Shown here piece by piece: positions 37,154 through 46,331 of a stretch of DNA of 64,000 nt. Below the pieces are notes generated by a model. The model ran no database searches, was not told the DNA's origin, and saw only the letters and a list, made by a program, of their open reading frames with translations. The stretch covers positions 124,001-188,000 of the forward strand of contig CAVXYA010000004.1 in NCBI GenBank assembly GCA_963765955.1. The letters are read 5' to 3'. A program made the translations under genes and the position numbers. Each line of letters begins with the position of its first letter. Position 1 is the first letter of the stretch. The stretch comes from JAXDMK01 sp963765955. GTDB lineage: Bacteria; Actinomycetota; Acidimicrobiia; Acidimicrobiales; AC-14.

Positions 37154-37726
37154 GTGAACCAACCCGCCAACCGGGCCGGCGGAGGACGTCCGCCGTCGGG
37201 CAGCAACAGCGCCGGCGCCCGGGGGGCCATCCTGCTGGTCGTGGCCGCGGTGCTCGGCATCGTGCTCCTCCAGGCATTCGACACCGACTTCGACGGCGGG
37301 TCGGGCGTGGGCGTCGACGCCGGCGACACCACCATCCCCGACAACGGCCCCTCAGGGGTCACCCAGCCAACGGCGCCGAGCAACACCACCCTCCCCGCCC
37401 GGGCGCCGGCGGACGTCACCGTCCTCGTCGCCAACGGCACCGGCATCCGGGGCCTCGGGTCCCAGAACGCCGACACCCTCAAGGCCCTGGGCTACAACAC
37501 CCTCGACGCGGTCGACGCCACCAAGGCCCTCGACGCCAGCACCGTCCAGTACGCCGCCGGCTACCAGGCCGAGGCCCAGGCCATCGCCCTCACCCTCGGA
37601 CTTCAGCCGTCGGCGGTGCAGCCGCTCAACTCACCGGCGGTGCCCGACGCGCAGGGGGCCAGCGTCATCGTCCTGCTCGGCGCCGACGTCGCCCGCACCG
37701 CGTCGACGACCTCCACCACCATCTGA
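37154..37726 (+). CDS. LytR C-terminal domain membrane protein
   Basis: 190 residues from GTG 37154. One N-terminal membrane helix (AILLVVAAVLGIVLLQAF), a Thr/Pro/Asp-rich linker, then a LytR_C domain (VTVLVANGTGIRGLGSQNAD through ALTLGLQPSAVQ). The domain is therefore outside the membrane. Such proteins are linked with cell-envelope polymer attachment, but this one lacks the catalytic LytR-CpsA-Psr domain. Ends in a Thr/Ser run. Confidence 0.8.
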   Translation: MNQPANRAGGGRPPSGSNSAGARGAILLVVAAVLGIVLLQAFDTDFDGGSGVGVDAGDTTIPDNGPSGVTQPTAPSNTTLPARAPADVTVLVANGTGIRGLGSQNADTLKALGYNTLDAVDATKALDASTVQYAAGYQAEAQAIALTLGLQPSAVQPLNSPAVPDAQGASVIVLLGADVARTASTTSTTI

Positions 37727-37745
37727 GCCGCGCCGGCCGCGCCCA

Positions 37746-38567
37746 CTACGAGAGGCGGCGGGTCTCCGAGCGCACCTCGACCGTCATGGTGCCCGTCACC
37801 GGGGCCGCGTCCTCGCCCCCGGGACCGGTGAGGGTGACCTGGAAGTCGCCCTTGGTCAACGACTCCGCCGAATCCACCGAGCCGTCGGACACGACCCGGG
37901 TGGCGGACGCGCTGGTGGTCTCGACGCCCTCGAGGGCCACCGTGATGGGCCCTACCCGGCTCGAGCTCCTCAGCGGCAGCCGGGTCTCGGACGTCAGCGA
38001 CGCCACCTTGCGGCCCCCTGACGACCCCACCTTGACCAGCCGCCCGGTGCCCTCGAAGTGGGCCTCCACCCCGCCCGGAAGCACGGGCCGGGAGTCGATC
38101 TTCCACTTCTCGCCGGGGGCAAGCATCCCCCGGGGCGGGGCCGCGGCCGCCGCCGGCAGGAACTCGGGAAAGGCGAGGGGACCGAGGATGCCCGGCGGCA
38201 GGCCCTCCACCGTCTCCACCCCCGACAGCTGGGCCGCCCGGTCGAAGCGCACCACGAAGCTGCGGTCGGGCGAACCCGACCGGCGCAGCACAACCTGCAC
38301 CCGCACCTCCTCCGGCCCCGCCTCGAGGACGGTGTCGGTGGCCTCCAGCACCGCCTCGTCGACGGTGCGCTCGGGGGCGGCGGTGCCCAGGCGGGTCTCG
38401 GTGACCGACCGCACCTTCAGCTCGTACCGGAAGGTGTCCCCGACCTTGGGGCGGTAGGCGACCTCCACCTTGCTCTCGCTGCACGAGGCGAGGACCGGCG
38501 AAAGGACGACGGTGCCCGCCAGCAGCACCGCCGGTAGGCGAAATCCCCGCCGGACGCGCCTACCCAC
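37746..38567 (-). CDS. Putative lipoprotein (DUF6263-like)
   Basis: 273 residues from GTG 38567, with GGAGG seven bases upstream; the frame is open to 38672 but that extension is Pro/Arg-rich and unlikely. Signal with lipobox VLASC, then an extracellular beta-rich body (VAYRPKVGDTFRYELKVRSV, later GEKWKIDSRPVLPGG). The pattern recalls DUF6263 lipoproteins. Convergent with the LytR_C gene, divergent from otsB. No enzymatic motif is seen. Confidence 0.6.
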   Translation of the reverse strand: MGRRVRRGFRLPAVLLAGTVVLSPVLASCSESKVEVAYRPKVGDTFRYELKVRSVTETRLGTAAPERTVDEAVLEATDTVLEAGPEEVRVQVVLRRSGSPDRSFVVRFDRAAQLSGVETVEGLPPGILGPLAFPEFLPAAAAAPPRGMLAPGEKWKIDSRPVLPGGVEAHFEGTGRLVKVGSSGGRKVASLTSETRLPLRSSSRVGPITVALEGVETTSASATRVVSDGSVDSAESLTKGDFQVTLTGPGGEDAAPVTGTMTVEVRSETRRLS

Positions 38568-38698
38568 CAAGGGGCCTCCGCCGGTTGGCCCTATGGGACG
38601 GAGGCACCGCATGTCGGGGCACCGCGGCAAAGATACCGGGCATGGCCTGCCCCGTGGCATTTTCCCCGGCATGATCTCCCCGCCATGATCGTCCCGGC

Positions 38699-39524
38699 AT
38701 GATCTCGCGGTTCGGTGCCCACGCCCGGTCGGCCGGCGTGTTCTCCGACTTCGACGGCACCCTGGCCACCATCGTCGACGACCCCTCCTCGGCCCGGCCC
38801 ATCCTGGGGGCGGCCGACGCGCTGGGTGACCTGGCCCGCCGCTACGCCCGGGTGGGGGTGATCTCGGGCCGCCCGGGCGCGTTCCTGGCCGAGCACCTGG
38901 GGGGCCGGGGGCTGGCCCTCACCGGCCTGTACGGCCTGGAATCGGTGACCCCCGAGGGGGTGCGTCCACTCCCGGAGGCCAGGCCCTGGCGAAGGGTCGT
39001 CGCCGAGGTGGCGGCCCTGGCCGAGGCCGAGCTGCCCCCCGCCCTCGGTATCGAGCGCAAGGGGCTCACCATGGCCGTCCACTTCCGCGTCTCCCCGGGG
39101 TACGCCGACCTCGCCGAGCGGTGGACGGCGGAGACCGCGGCCCGCACCGGGCTTGCCGTCCACCCGGCCCGGATGTCGTTCGAGCTGCGTCCGCCGCTCC
39201 CCCACGACAAGGGCCTGGTGCTGGCCGAGGCGGCGGAGGGGCTGACCCACGTGATGTTCGTGGGCGATGACCGGGGCGACCTCGAGGCGTTCGACACCCT
39301 CGACCGGATGGCGCGACGACGGCGCCACCGTGGCCCGGGTGGCGGTGCGCAGCCAGGAATCGCCGGCCGAGCTGCTCGATCGGGCCGACATGGTGGTCGA
39401 CGGTCCCGAGGGCGTCCTCCGCCTTCTCCGCGACCTCCTCGAGGCGCCCGATGGCGAGCGGCCGGACGGCGTTGACCCGGAGGGCCCGGTCAGTCCCGCC
39501 GGCGGGTCGTCGCCTCCGACCTAG
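38699..39524 (+). CDS. otsB: Trehalose-6-phosphate phosphatase (one frameshift)
   Basis: HAD-superfamily enzyme giving trehalose. Motif I FSDFDGTLATIVDDP, motif II VISGRPGAF, LTGLYGLE, and motif IV VMFVGDDRGDLEAFDTL. The frame breaks at 39311-39314; removing one base (GCGC to GCC) gives LDRMADDGATVARVAV and a stop at 39522-39524, 274 residues in all. Its 3' end overlaps that of otsA by 35 bases, tail to tail. Confidence 0.9.
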
Positions 39525-40899
39525 CGACCAGGCCCAGTTGGTCGTCGAGCCAGTCGCGGGGGACACGGGCCTCGGCCGCCTTGCGCAGGGCGGCGGCGTG
39601 GGCCGACCGCTCGGCGGGGGCCATGGCCAGCGCCGTCGACAGCACGTCGGACGTGCCGGCCACGTCGAAGGGGTTGACCTCCAGGGCGGTGCCGCCCAGC
39701 TCGTCCCACACCCCCGCCTCCCGGCTGAGGGCGAGCACGCCGTTGTTGCGGTTGAGGAGGGCCCCCTCCTTGGCCACCAGGTTGAGGCCGTCGCGCACCG
39801 GGTTGACCAGCAGCACGTCGTAGCGCAGCAGGGCGGCCACCGACCGGGGAAAGTTGTCCGACGTGTCGAGGACGATGGGGTCCCAGCCCGGCGTGGCCCA
39901 CCGCTCGTTGAGCAGGCGGGCCTGCACCTCCACCTCCTGGCGGTAGGCCAGGTACTCGGGCAGCGACTCGCGCGACGGGTAGGCCTGGGCCACGAACACC
40001 ACCCGCCCCCGCCACTCGGGCCGGGTGCGGAGCAGGTCGTCGAAGGCCAGGAAGCCCCGCAGCAGGTTCTTCGACAGCTCGATGCGGTCGACCCGCACGA
40101 TCACCTGGCGCCCGGCCAGCAGCTCGTCGAACCGCTCGATCTCGGCCCGGCACTCGTCGGAGCCGGCCACCTCCTCCATGTCGGCCACGTCGGGGCAGAT
40201 GGGCGACACGAAGGTCGTCGGCTCCCAGCCCAGCACCTCCGAGCAGCAGGCGGCGAAGTTGTCGGCCCAGCGCTGGGCGTGGAAGCCGCAGGCCAGGTGG
40301 CTGGCCATCCCGCTCAGGAGCTCCTCGGCCGCGCCCGACGGCAGCACCCGCAGCACGTCCGGCGAGCAGAACGGGGTGTGGGTGAAGTGCACCGGCCGCA
40401 GGTCGGGCCGCTCCTGGGCCAGCCAGGTGCCGACCAGGGCCAGGTGGTAGTCCTGCACCAGGACGACGGCGTTCTCCTCGGCCTGGTCGATGACGGCCCG
40501 GGCGAAGGCGTGGTTGACGTCGCGGTAGGCCACCCACGCCTCGGCCCATCGCCGGTCGAGCCGGGGACGCCGGGAGAGGTCGAACAGGCCGTGGTGCAGG
40601 AACCACAGGGTGGCGTTGGACACCACGTCGTAGGCCATGCGGTAGGCGCCCTCGTCGATGGCCAGGGCGTGCACCTTGTAGCCCTTGGCGTCGACCACCC
40701 CGCCGGCGGCCGCATCGCGGTCGGCGTCGGTCATGGCCGCCGCGATCCAGGTGGCGCCGATCTCCTTCATGATGGGCCCCAGGCTCGACACCAGCCCGCC
40801 GCTGCCCCGGCCCGCGACCAGCTCGCCGTCGTCGTTGCGGGTGAACGTGACGGGTCCCCGGTTGGACACCATCACGACCGGCGGGAGGGCGTCGGCCAT
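39490..40899 (-). CDS. otsA: Trehalose-6-phosphate synthase
   Basis: GT20 glycosyltransferase joining UDP- or ADP-glucose to glucose 6-phosphate. 469 residues from ATG 40899: VMVSNRGPVTF, the N-terminal GSGGLVSSL loop, VLVQDYHLALV, FTHTPFCSPDVL, RVDRIELSKNLLRG, and NPVRDGLNLVAKE near the C-terminus, all family sites. With the facing otsB it makes trehalose, a compatible solute and envelope glycolipid precursor in actinobacteria. Frame intact. Confidence 0.95.
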   Translation of the reverse strand: MADALPPVVMVSNRGPVTFTRNDDGELVAGRGSGGLVSSLGPIMKEIGATWIAAAMTDADRDAAAGGVVDAKGYKVHALAIDEGAYRMAYDVVSNATLWFLHHGLFDLSRRPRLDRRWAEAWVAYRDVNHAFARAVIDQAEENAVVLVQDYHLALVGTWLAQERPDLRPVHFTHTPFCSPDVLRVLPSGAAEELLSGMASHLACGFHAQRWADNFAACCSEVLGWEPTTFVSPICPDVADMEEVAGSDECRAEIERFDELLAGRQVIVRVDRIELSKNLLRGFLAFDDLLRTRPEWRGRVVFVAQAYPSRESLPEYLAYRQEVEVQARLLNERWATPGWDPIVLDTSDNFPRSVAALLRYDVLLVNPVRDGLNLVAKEGALLNRNNGVLALSREAGVWDELGGTALEVNPFDVAGTSDVLSTALAMAPAERSAHAAALRKAAEARVPRDWLDDQLGLVARSEATTRRRD

Positions 40900-40939
40900 G
40901 GGCCACGATAACGCCATGGGAATGGGCCTCCCACGGGCG

Positions 40940-41966
40940 ATGCGGGTGGTCGCGGCGCCCGACAAGTTCCGGGGCACCGCCACCGCGGGCCAGGTGGCGG
41001 CGGCCGTCGCCGGGGCGGCCGAGCGGGCGGGATGGTCGTGCGACCAGGTGCCGGTGGCCGACGGCGGCGAAGGGACGCTGGAGGCGCTGGGCGGGACCCC
41101 TCGGCACACGGTCGTCACCGGGCCCCTGGGCGACCGGGTGACGGCCGAGTGGCGGATGCAGGCGGGCGGCACGGCGGTGGTCGAGATGGCCCGGGCGTCG
41201 GGGATCGGCCTGGCCGGCGGGCCGGAGGGCAACGATCCCCTGCGGGCGTCCACCCGCGGCACCGGCGAGCTGCATCGCGGCCGCCCTCGACGCCGGCGCC
41301 ACCCGGGTCATCGTGGGCGTGGGCGGGTCGGCCACCACCGACGGCGGCCTGGCCGCCCTCACCGCCCTCAACCCCCGGCGCCGGCTGGGGGCGGCGGTCG
41401 AGGTGCTGGTGGCGTGCGACGTCACCACCCGCTTCGTCGACGCGGCCGAGGTGTTCGCCCCCCAGAAGGGGGCGACGCCGGCCCAGGTGGCCCTCCTCCG
41501 GCGCCGCCTGGAGCGGCTGGCCGAGGTCTACGTCCGCGACTACGGCGTCGACGTCCGCGACCTGCCCGGGTCGGGCGCCGCCGGCGGCCTGGCCGGGGGA
41601 CTGGCCGCGGCCGGGGCCGTCCTCGTCCCCGGCTTCGACCTGGTGGCCGACGCCCTCGACCTGGCCGAACGCATCGCGGGGGCCGACCTGGTGGTCACCG
41701 GCGAGGGCCACCTCGACGCCGAGTCGTTCACCGGCAAGGCCGTCGGCGGGGTGGTCCAGCTGGCCATCGAGGCGGGCGTCCCCGTGCTCGTCGTGGCCGG
41801 CGGGGTGGAGGCCGACGAGGTCCCGTCCGAGCTCCCCGCGAGCGTGACGGTGGTGTCGCTGGTCGAGCGCTTCGGCATGGACGAGGCCCTGTGGGACCCA
41901 CTCGGCTGCGTGGATGCAGTCGTGTCCGCCGAGCTGGCCCGCCGATCGACCGGCGGGGGACGCTGA
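40940..41966 (+). CDS. Glycerate kinase (one frameshift)
   Basis: Phosphorylates D-glycerate (GarK/GlxK family, usually to 2-phosphoglycerate). From ATG 40940 (ATG 40916 also possible): VVAAPDKFRGTATA, PVADGGEGTLEAL, then after the break VGVGGSATTDGGLAAL, FAPQKGATPAQVALL and VTGEGHLDAESFTGKA. One base is extra at about 41272; correcting it joins GTGEL to IAAALDAGATRVIV and gives 341 residues. Next to gpgS, so it may process glycerate of the glucosylglycerate pathway. Confidence 0.9.
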
Positions 41967-41969
41967 GCC

Positions 41970-42795
41970 CTACGCCACCCGGCCGGCCCGGACGGCCCGG
42001 TACTCCTCGACCTCGATCATGGGCGGGCGCTGGGCCACGTCGGACGGGTCCCAGCCGGCCCGCTCCTCCACGCCCGCCCGCAGCAGCGCCACCCGCAGCA
42101 CGGCCGTGGCCTGAGCCCCCAGCTCCTCGAGCGACCGGTTGCGGTGGGTGCGGGTCCCGAGGTCGGCCTGGGCGATGCACCCGATCCCGAACTGAGCGGC
42201 CACGTCGACCAGCAGGGCCAGGTCGACCCCGTAGCCCTGGACGAACGGCACCGTTTCCAATACCTCCCGGCGGGCAGCGAACTCGCCTCCGAGGGGCTGG
42301 CGGATGGCGGCCAGGTGGGGGAAGAACAGCCCGATGGCGGGCCGGGCCACCAGCTCTGTCACCCGCCCGCCCCCGACCGGGCGGTCGTAGTACCCCTTGA
42401 CGAAGCCCACGTCGGCAGCGGCCAGGGGCGCCAGGAGCCCGGTCACGAACGAGGGGTCGAAGTCCCGCAGGTCGGCGTCGCAGAACACCAGGACGTCGCC
42501 GGTGGCCACGTGAATGGCACTTCCACAGCGCCTCGCCCTTCCCCGTCCCCCGCCCCATGCCGGGCAGCACGTCGTCGGCCGCCACCACGATCGCCCCCGC
42601 GGCGGCGGCCACTGCCGCGGTGCCGTCGGTTGACCCGTCGTCGACCACCACCACCTCGTCGACCGCACCCAGCCCGTCGACCAGCTCCCGGACGACAGTG
42701 GCCACGATCTCCCCGACCGTCGCTTCCTCGTTGCGGGCCGGCAGGCACACCGACACCCGCCCCAACGTCCGGCGGCGAGGCGATTTGGCGGGCAC
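41970..42795 (-). CDS. gpgS: Glucosyl-3-phosphoglycerate synthase (one frameshift)
   Basis: GT-A retaining glycosyltransferase, NDP-glucose plus 3-phosphoglycerate; first step to glucosylglycerate and methylglucose lipopolysaccharides. From GTG 42795: VSVCLPARNEEATVGEIV, VVVDDGSTDGT, GRGTGKGEALWK, then after an extra base at 42516-42517 the metal-binding VFCDADLRDFDPSF, GFVKGYYDRP and QGYGVDLALLVD. Corrected length 274. Convergent with the glycerate kinase, three bases between stops. Confidence 0.88.
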
Positions 42796-42945
42796 ACGGC
42801 ATGCTCCCGCCTCCCCTATGATGAAGGCAACTCATCCAGAGCGGTCGAGGGACCGGGCCCGACGAAACCGCGACAACCAGCACGCCCCGCCACCCGGCGG
42901 GAAACGACCAGGTGCCACCGCCCGGAACGATGATCGGGAGAAAAC

Positions 42946-44188
42946 ATGTCCTTCGTCGAGGGTCTTCGATGTCGTGAGTGTGGACGCGCCTTCCCGGCGG
43001 AGGCCCTCCACGTCTGCGACTGGTGCTTCGGGCCCCTGGAGGTCACCTACGACTACGACGGGATCGCCGCCGCCACCACCCGCCAGTCGATAGCCGCGGG
43101 GCCGACGTCGATCTGGCGCTACGCCAACCTGCTGCCCGCCGTCAACGACGGGGCCGTCGACCTGGGCGCCGGCTTCACCCCCCTGGTGCGGGCCGACCGC
43201 CTGGCCGCCCAGCTGGGGCTGGGCGAGCTGTGGCTCAAGAACGACACCCTCAACCCCACCGGGTCGTTCAAGGACCGGGTGGTGTCGGTGGCCCTGGCCC
43301 GGGCCCGGGCCATGGGGTTCAAGGTGGCCGCCTGTGCCTCCACCGGCAACCTGGCCAACTCGGTGGCCGCCCACGCGGCCCGGGCCGGCATGCGCCACGT
43401 GGTGTTCATCCCCTCCGACCTGGAGTCGGGCAAGGTGGTCACCACCGCCGTCTACGGGCCCAACCTGGTGGCCGTCGACGGCAGCTACGACGACGTCAAC
43501 CGGCTGTGCGCCGAGCTGGCGTCGGAGCGTCCCACGTGGGCGTTCGTCAACGTCAACCTGCGTACCTACTACGCCGAGGGGTCCAAGACCCTCGCCTTCG
43601 AGACGGCCGAGCAGCTCGGATGGCAGGCGCCCGACCACGTGATCGTCCCGGTGGCGTCGGGCTCCCAGCTGACCAAGATCGCCAAGGGCTTCGAGGAGCT
43701 GTGGAAGGTGGGCCTGCTCGACGAGGAGCCCCACGTCCGCATCTCGGGGGCCCAGGCCGAGGGCTGCTCGCCAGTGGCCACCGCCTTCATGGAGGGCCAC
43801 GACTTCATCCGCCCGGTGAAGCCCAAGACGATCGCCAAGTCGCTGGCCATCGGCAACCCGGCCGACGGCTTCTACGCCCTGGAGACGGTGCGCTCGAGCG
43901 GCGGCGCCCTCACGTCGGTCACCGACGACGAGATCCGCGACGCCATCCTCCTGCTGGCCCGCACCGAGGGGATCTTCGCCGAGACCGCCGGCGGCGTCAC
44001 CGTCGCCACCCTGGGCAAGCTGGCCGCGTCCGGGCGTCGTGCGCCGCGACGAGCGGGTCGTGGCCTACATCACCGGCCACGGGCTCAAGACCCTCGAGGC
44101 GATCGCGCCCCTCGTCGGGCCCACCATCACCATCGCCCCCACGATGGCCGCCTTCGAAGAGGCCATGGGGAACCAGGAGGAAATTTGA
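42946..44188 (+). CDS. thrC: Threonine synthase (C-terminal frameshift)
   Basis: PLP enzyme converting O-phosphohomoserine to threonine. N-terminal zinc-ribbon-like CRECGRAFPAEALHVCDWC, then KNDTLNPTGSFKDRV with the PLP lysine, STGNLANSVAAHAA and VPVASGSQLTKIAKG. One extra G in GGG at 44032-44034; removing it gives VVRRDERVVAYITGHGLKTLE and a stop at 44186-44188, 413 residues. Seventeen bases later a CysO-like gene follows, so its use of sulfur substrates should be considered. Confidence 0.9.
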
Positions 44189-44204
44189 TGGAGGAAATCG
44201 GGTA

Positions 44205-44477
44205 ATGGCCACCGTCCGCATCCCCACCCAGCTCCGCTCCCTGTCGGGGGGCGAGGGCGAGGTCAAGGTCGACGGGACGACGGTCGGCCAGGTCCTCGCC
44301 GGCCTGGAGACCGCCCATCCCGGCTTCCGGGCCCGCCTGTTCGGCGACGACGGCCAGCTCCGGCGCTTCGTCAACGTGTTCGTGGCCGACGAGGACGTCC
44401 GCTTCCTCAAGGGCCTCGATACCGCCGTGGCCGAGGGCCAGACCGTCTCCATCATCCCCGCCGTCGCCGGCGGCTGA
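44205..44477 (+). CDS. MoaD/ThiS-family sulfur carrier, CysO-like
   Basis: 90 residues, beta-grasp fold, ending in the functional PAVAGG with the C-terminal Gly-Gly that is thiocarboxylated. The wording (VRIPTQLRSLSGGEGEV, RRFVNVFVADEDVRFLKGLD, IIPAVAGG) closely follows mycobacterial CysO, the sulfur donor to CysM in cysteine synthesis. GGAGGAAAT is six bases before ATG 44205. No cysM or mec protease gene is adjacent; it directly follows thrC instead. Confidence 0.88.
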   Translation: MATVRIPTQLRSLSGGEGEVKVDGTTVGQVLAGLETAHPGFRARLFGDDGQLRRFVNVFVADEDVRFLKGLDTAVAEGQTVSIIPAVAGG

Positions 44478-44530
44478 GGCCTCCCGCCGGTCGCCAGCCG
44501 GTCGCCGCGGCTGGCACTCTCACCCCTCGG

Positions 44531-44561
44531 TTGCCAAACCCCTCCGATCCGTGGGTATTCT
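44531..44561 (+). promoter_or_regulatory. Promoter for groEL
   Basis: TTGCCA (44531-44536) and TATTCT (44556-44561) with a long 19-base spacer, immediately in front of the CIRCE element, so HrcA bound there would block initiation. Confidence 0.45.
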
Positions 44562-44562
44562 G

Positions 44563-44589
44563 TTAGCACTCACACCGAGAGAGTGCTAA
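44563..44589. promoter_or_regulatory. CIRCE element (HrcA operator)
   Basis: Perfect TTAGCACTC-N9-GAGTGCTAA (44563-44571 and 44581-44589), the consensus HrcA-binding inverted repeat of chaperonin genes. It lies 25 bases before the groEL ATG. HrcA repression, relieved on heat shock, is established for this element. Confidence 0.97.
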
Positions 44590-44614
44590 CGGTTCCACGG
44601 AGGAGCACACACCG

Positions 44615-46240
44615 ATGTCCAAGATGATCGCGTTCGACGAGAGCGCCCGCCGCGCCCTCGAGAGCGGCATGAACCAGCTGGCCGACGCAGTACGAGTGAC
44701 GCTGGGCCCGAAGGGCCGCAACGTCGTCCTCGACAAGAAGTGGGGCGCGCCCACGATCACCAACGACGGCGTGTCCATCGCCAAGGAGATCGAGCTCCAG
44801 GACCCCTACGAGCGCATCGGCGCCGAACTGGTCAAGGAAGTCGCCAAGAAGACCGACGACGTCGCCGGTGACGGCACGACCACCGCCACCGTCCTGGCCT
44901 GGGCCATGGTCCGCGAGGGGCTGCGCAACGTGGCCGCCGGTGCCAACCCCATGTCGCTCAAGAAGGGCATCGAGGCCGCCGTGGCCCGGGCCGTCGAGGG
45001 CATCAAGGACATCGCCGTCGACGTCGAGACCAAGGAGCAGGTCGCCCAGGTGGCGTCCATCTCCGCCGCCGACCAGGAGATCGGCGACACCATCTCCGAC
45101 GCCATCGACAAGGTGGGCAAGGACGGCGTCATCACCGTCGAGGAGTCGCAGACCTTCGGCATGGAGCTGGAGCTGGTCGAGGGCATGCGCCTCGACAAGG
45201 GCTACATCTCCCCCTACTTCGTCACCGACCCCGAGCGCATGGAGGCGGTCCTCGACGACCCCTACATCCTGCTCTTCGCAGGCAAGATCTCGGCCGTCCG
45301 TGACCTGCTGCCGGTGCTCGAGAAGGTCATGCAGACGGCCAAGCCCCTCGTGATCATCGCCGAGGACGTCGAGGGCGAGGCCCTCGCCACCCTGGTGGTC
45401 AACAAGATCCGGGGCACGTTCAAGTCGGTCGCGGTCAAGGCTCCCGGCTTCGGCGAGCGCCGCAAGGCCATGCTGCAGGACCTCGCCATCCTCTCCGGTG
45501 GCCAGGTCATCTCCGAGGACGTCGGCCTCAAGCTCGACAACGTCACCCTCGACATGCTGGGCCGGGCCCGGGTCATGACCGTCACCAAGGACGAGACGAC
45601 CCTGGTCGAAGGGGCCGGTGCCGAGATCGACATCAAGGGCCGGGTCGCCCAGCTGCGGGCCGAGCTGGAGAACACCGACTCCGACTACGACGCCGAGAAG
45701 ATCCAGGAGCGCCTGGCCAAGCTCTCCGGCGGTGTGGCCATCATCAAGGTGGGAGCCGCCACCGAGGTGGAGCTCAAGGAGAAGAAGCACCGCATCGAGG
45801 ACGCAGTCAGCACCACCAAGGCTGCCGTCGAGGAGGGCGTGGTCCCCGGTGGTGGGGTCGCCCTGCTGCGGGCGCAGGTCCGGGTCAACGAGCTGGCCGC
45901 CAACATGGTCGGCGACGAGGCCACGGGCGTCCGCATCGTCTCCCGCTCGCTGGAGGAGCCGCTGAAGCAGATCGCGGTCAACGCCGGCATGGAGGGTGGA
46001 GTCGTCGTCGAGCGGGTTCGCAACCTCGAAGGCGCCACCGGCCTCAACGCCGCCACCGGCGACTACGAGGACCTGTTCAAGGCCGGCGTCATCGACGCAG
46101 CCAAGGTGACGAGGTCGGCCCTGCAGAACGCGGCGTCGATCGCCGGGCTGTTCCTCACCACCGAGGCCGTCATCGTCGACCGGCCCATGCCCGGCCACGA
46201 AGGCCACAACGACGTCCCCGGCGGGATGGACGACTTCTAA
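44615..46240 (+). CDS. groEL: 60 kDa chaperonin GroEL
   Basis: ATP-dependent protein-folding ring. 541 residues from ATG 44615 (GGAGGAGC upstream): VTLGPKGRNVVLDKKWGAPTIT (cut), DDVAGDGTTTATVLAWAMVREG, the SLKKGIE stretch, and AAVEEGVVPGGGVALLRA. The C-terminal tail reads PGHEGHNDVPGGMDDF with no long GGM repeat. There is no groES in front, so this is a lone groEL; a groES-groEL copy may be elsewhere. A strong hairpin terminator follows. Confidence 0.97.
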   Translation: MSKMIAFDESARRALESGMNQLADAVRVTLGPKGRNVVLDKKWGAPTITNDGVSIAKEIELQDPYERIGAELVKEVAKKTDDVAGDGTTTATVLAWAMVREGLRNVAAGANPMSLKKGIEAAVARAVEGIKDIAVDVETKEQVAQVASISAADQEIGDTISDAIDKVGKDGVITVEESQTFGMELELVEGMRLDKGYISPYFVTDPERMEAVLDDPYILLFAGKISAVRDLLPVLEKVMQTAKPLVIIAEDVEGEALATLVVNKIRGTFKSVAVKAPGFGERRKAMLQDLAILSGGQVISEDVGLKLDNVTLDMLGRARVMTVTKDETTLVEGAGAEIDIKGRVAQLRAELENTDSDYDAEKIQERLAKLSGGVAIIKVGAATEVELKEKKHRIEDAVSTTKAAVEEGVVPGGGVALLRAQVRVNELAANMVGDEATGVRIVSRSLEEPLKQIAVNAGMEGGVVVERVRNLEGATGLNAATGDYEDLFKAGVIDAAKVTRSALQNAASIAGLFLTTEAVIVDRPMPGHEGHNDVPGGMDDF

Positions 46241-46268
46241 GTCGTCTCACTGCCGCACCAGCGTTGTC

Positions 46269-46294
46269 GGAGGGGCCGGTCCGCCGGCCCCTCC
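46269..46294 (+). terminator. Hairpin terminator after groEL
   Basis: Perfect 11-base stem GGAGGGGCCGG / CCGGCCCCTCC with loop TCCG, 29 bases after the groEL stop and before hemQ. No T-run follows. Confidence 0.75.
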
Positions 46295-46331
46295 GTCGCG
46301 TCCGTCACCCGGTGGTTCGTAGAATGAGAGG

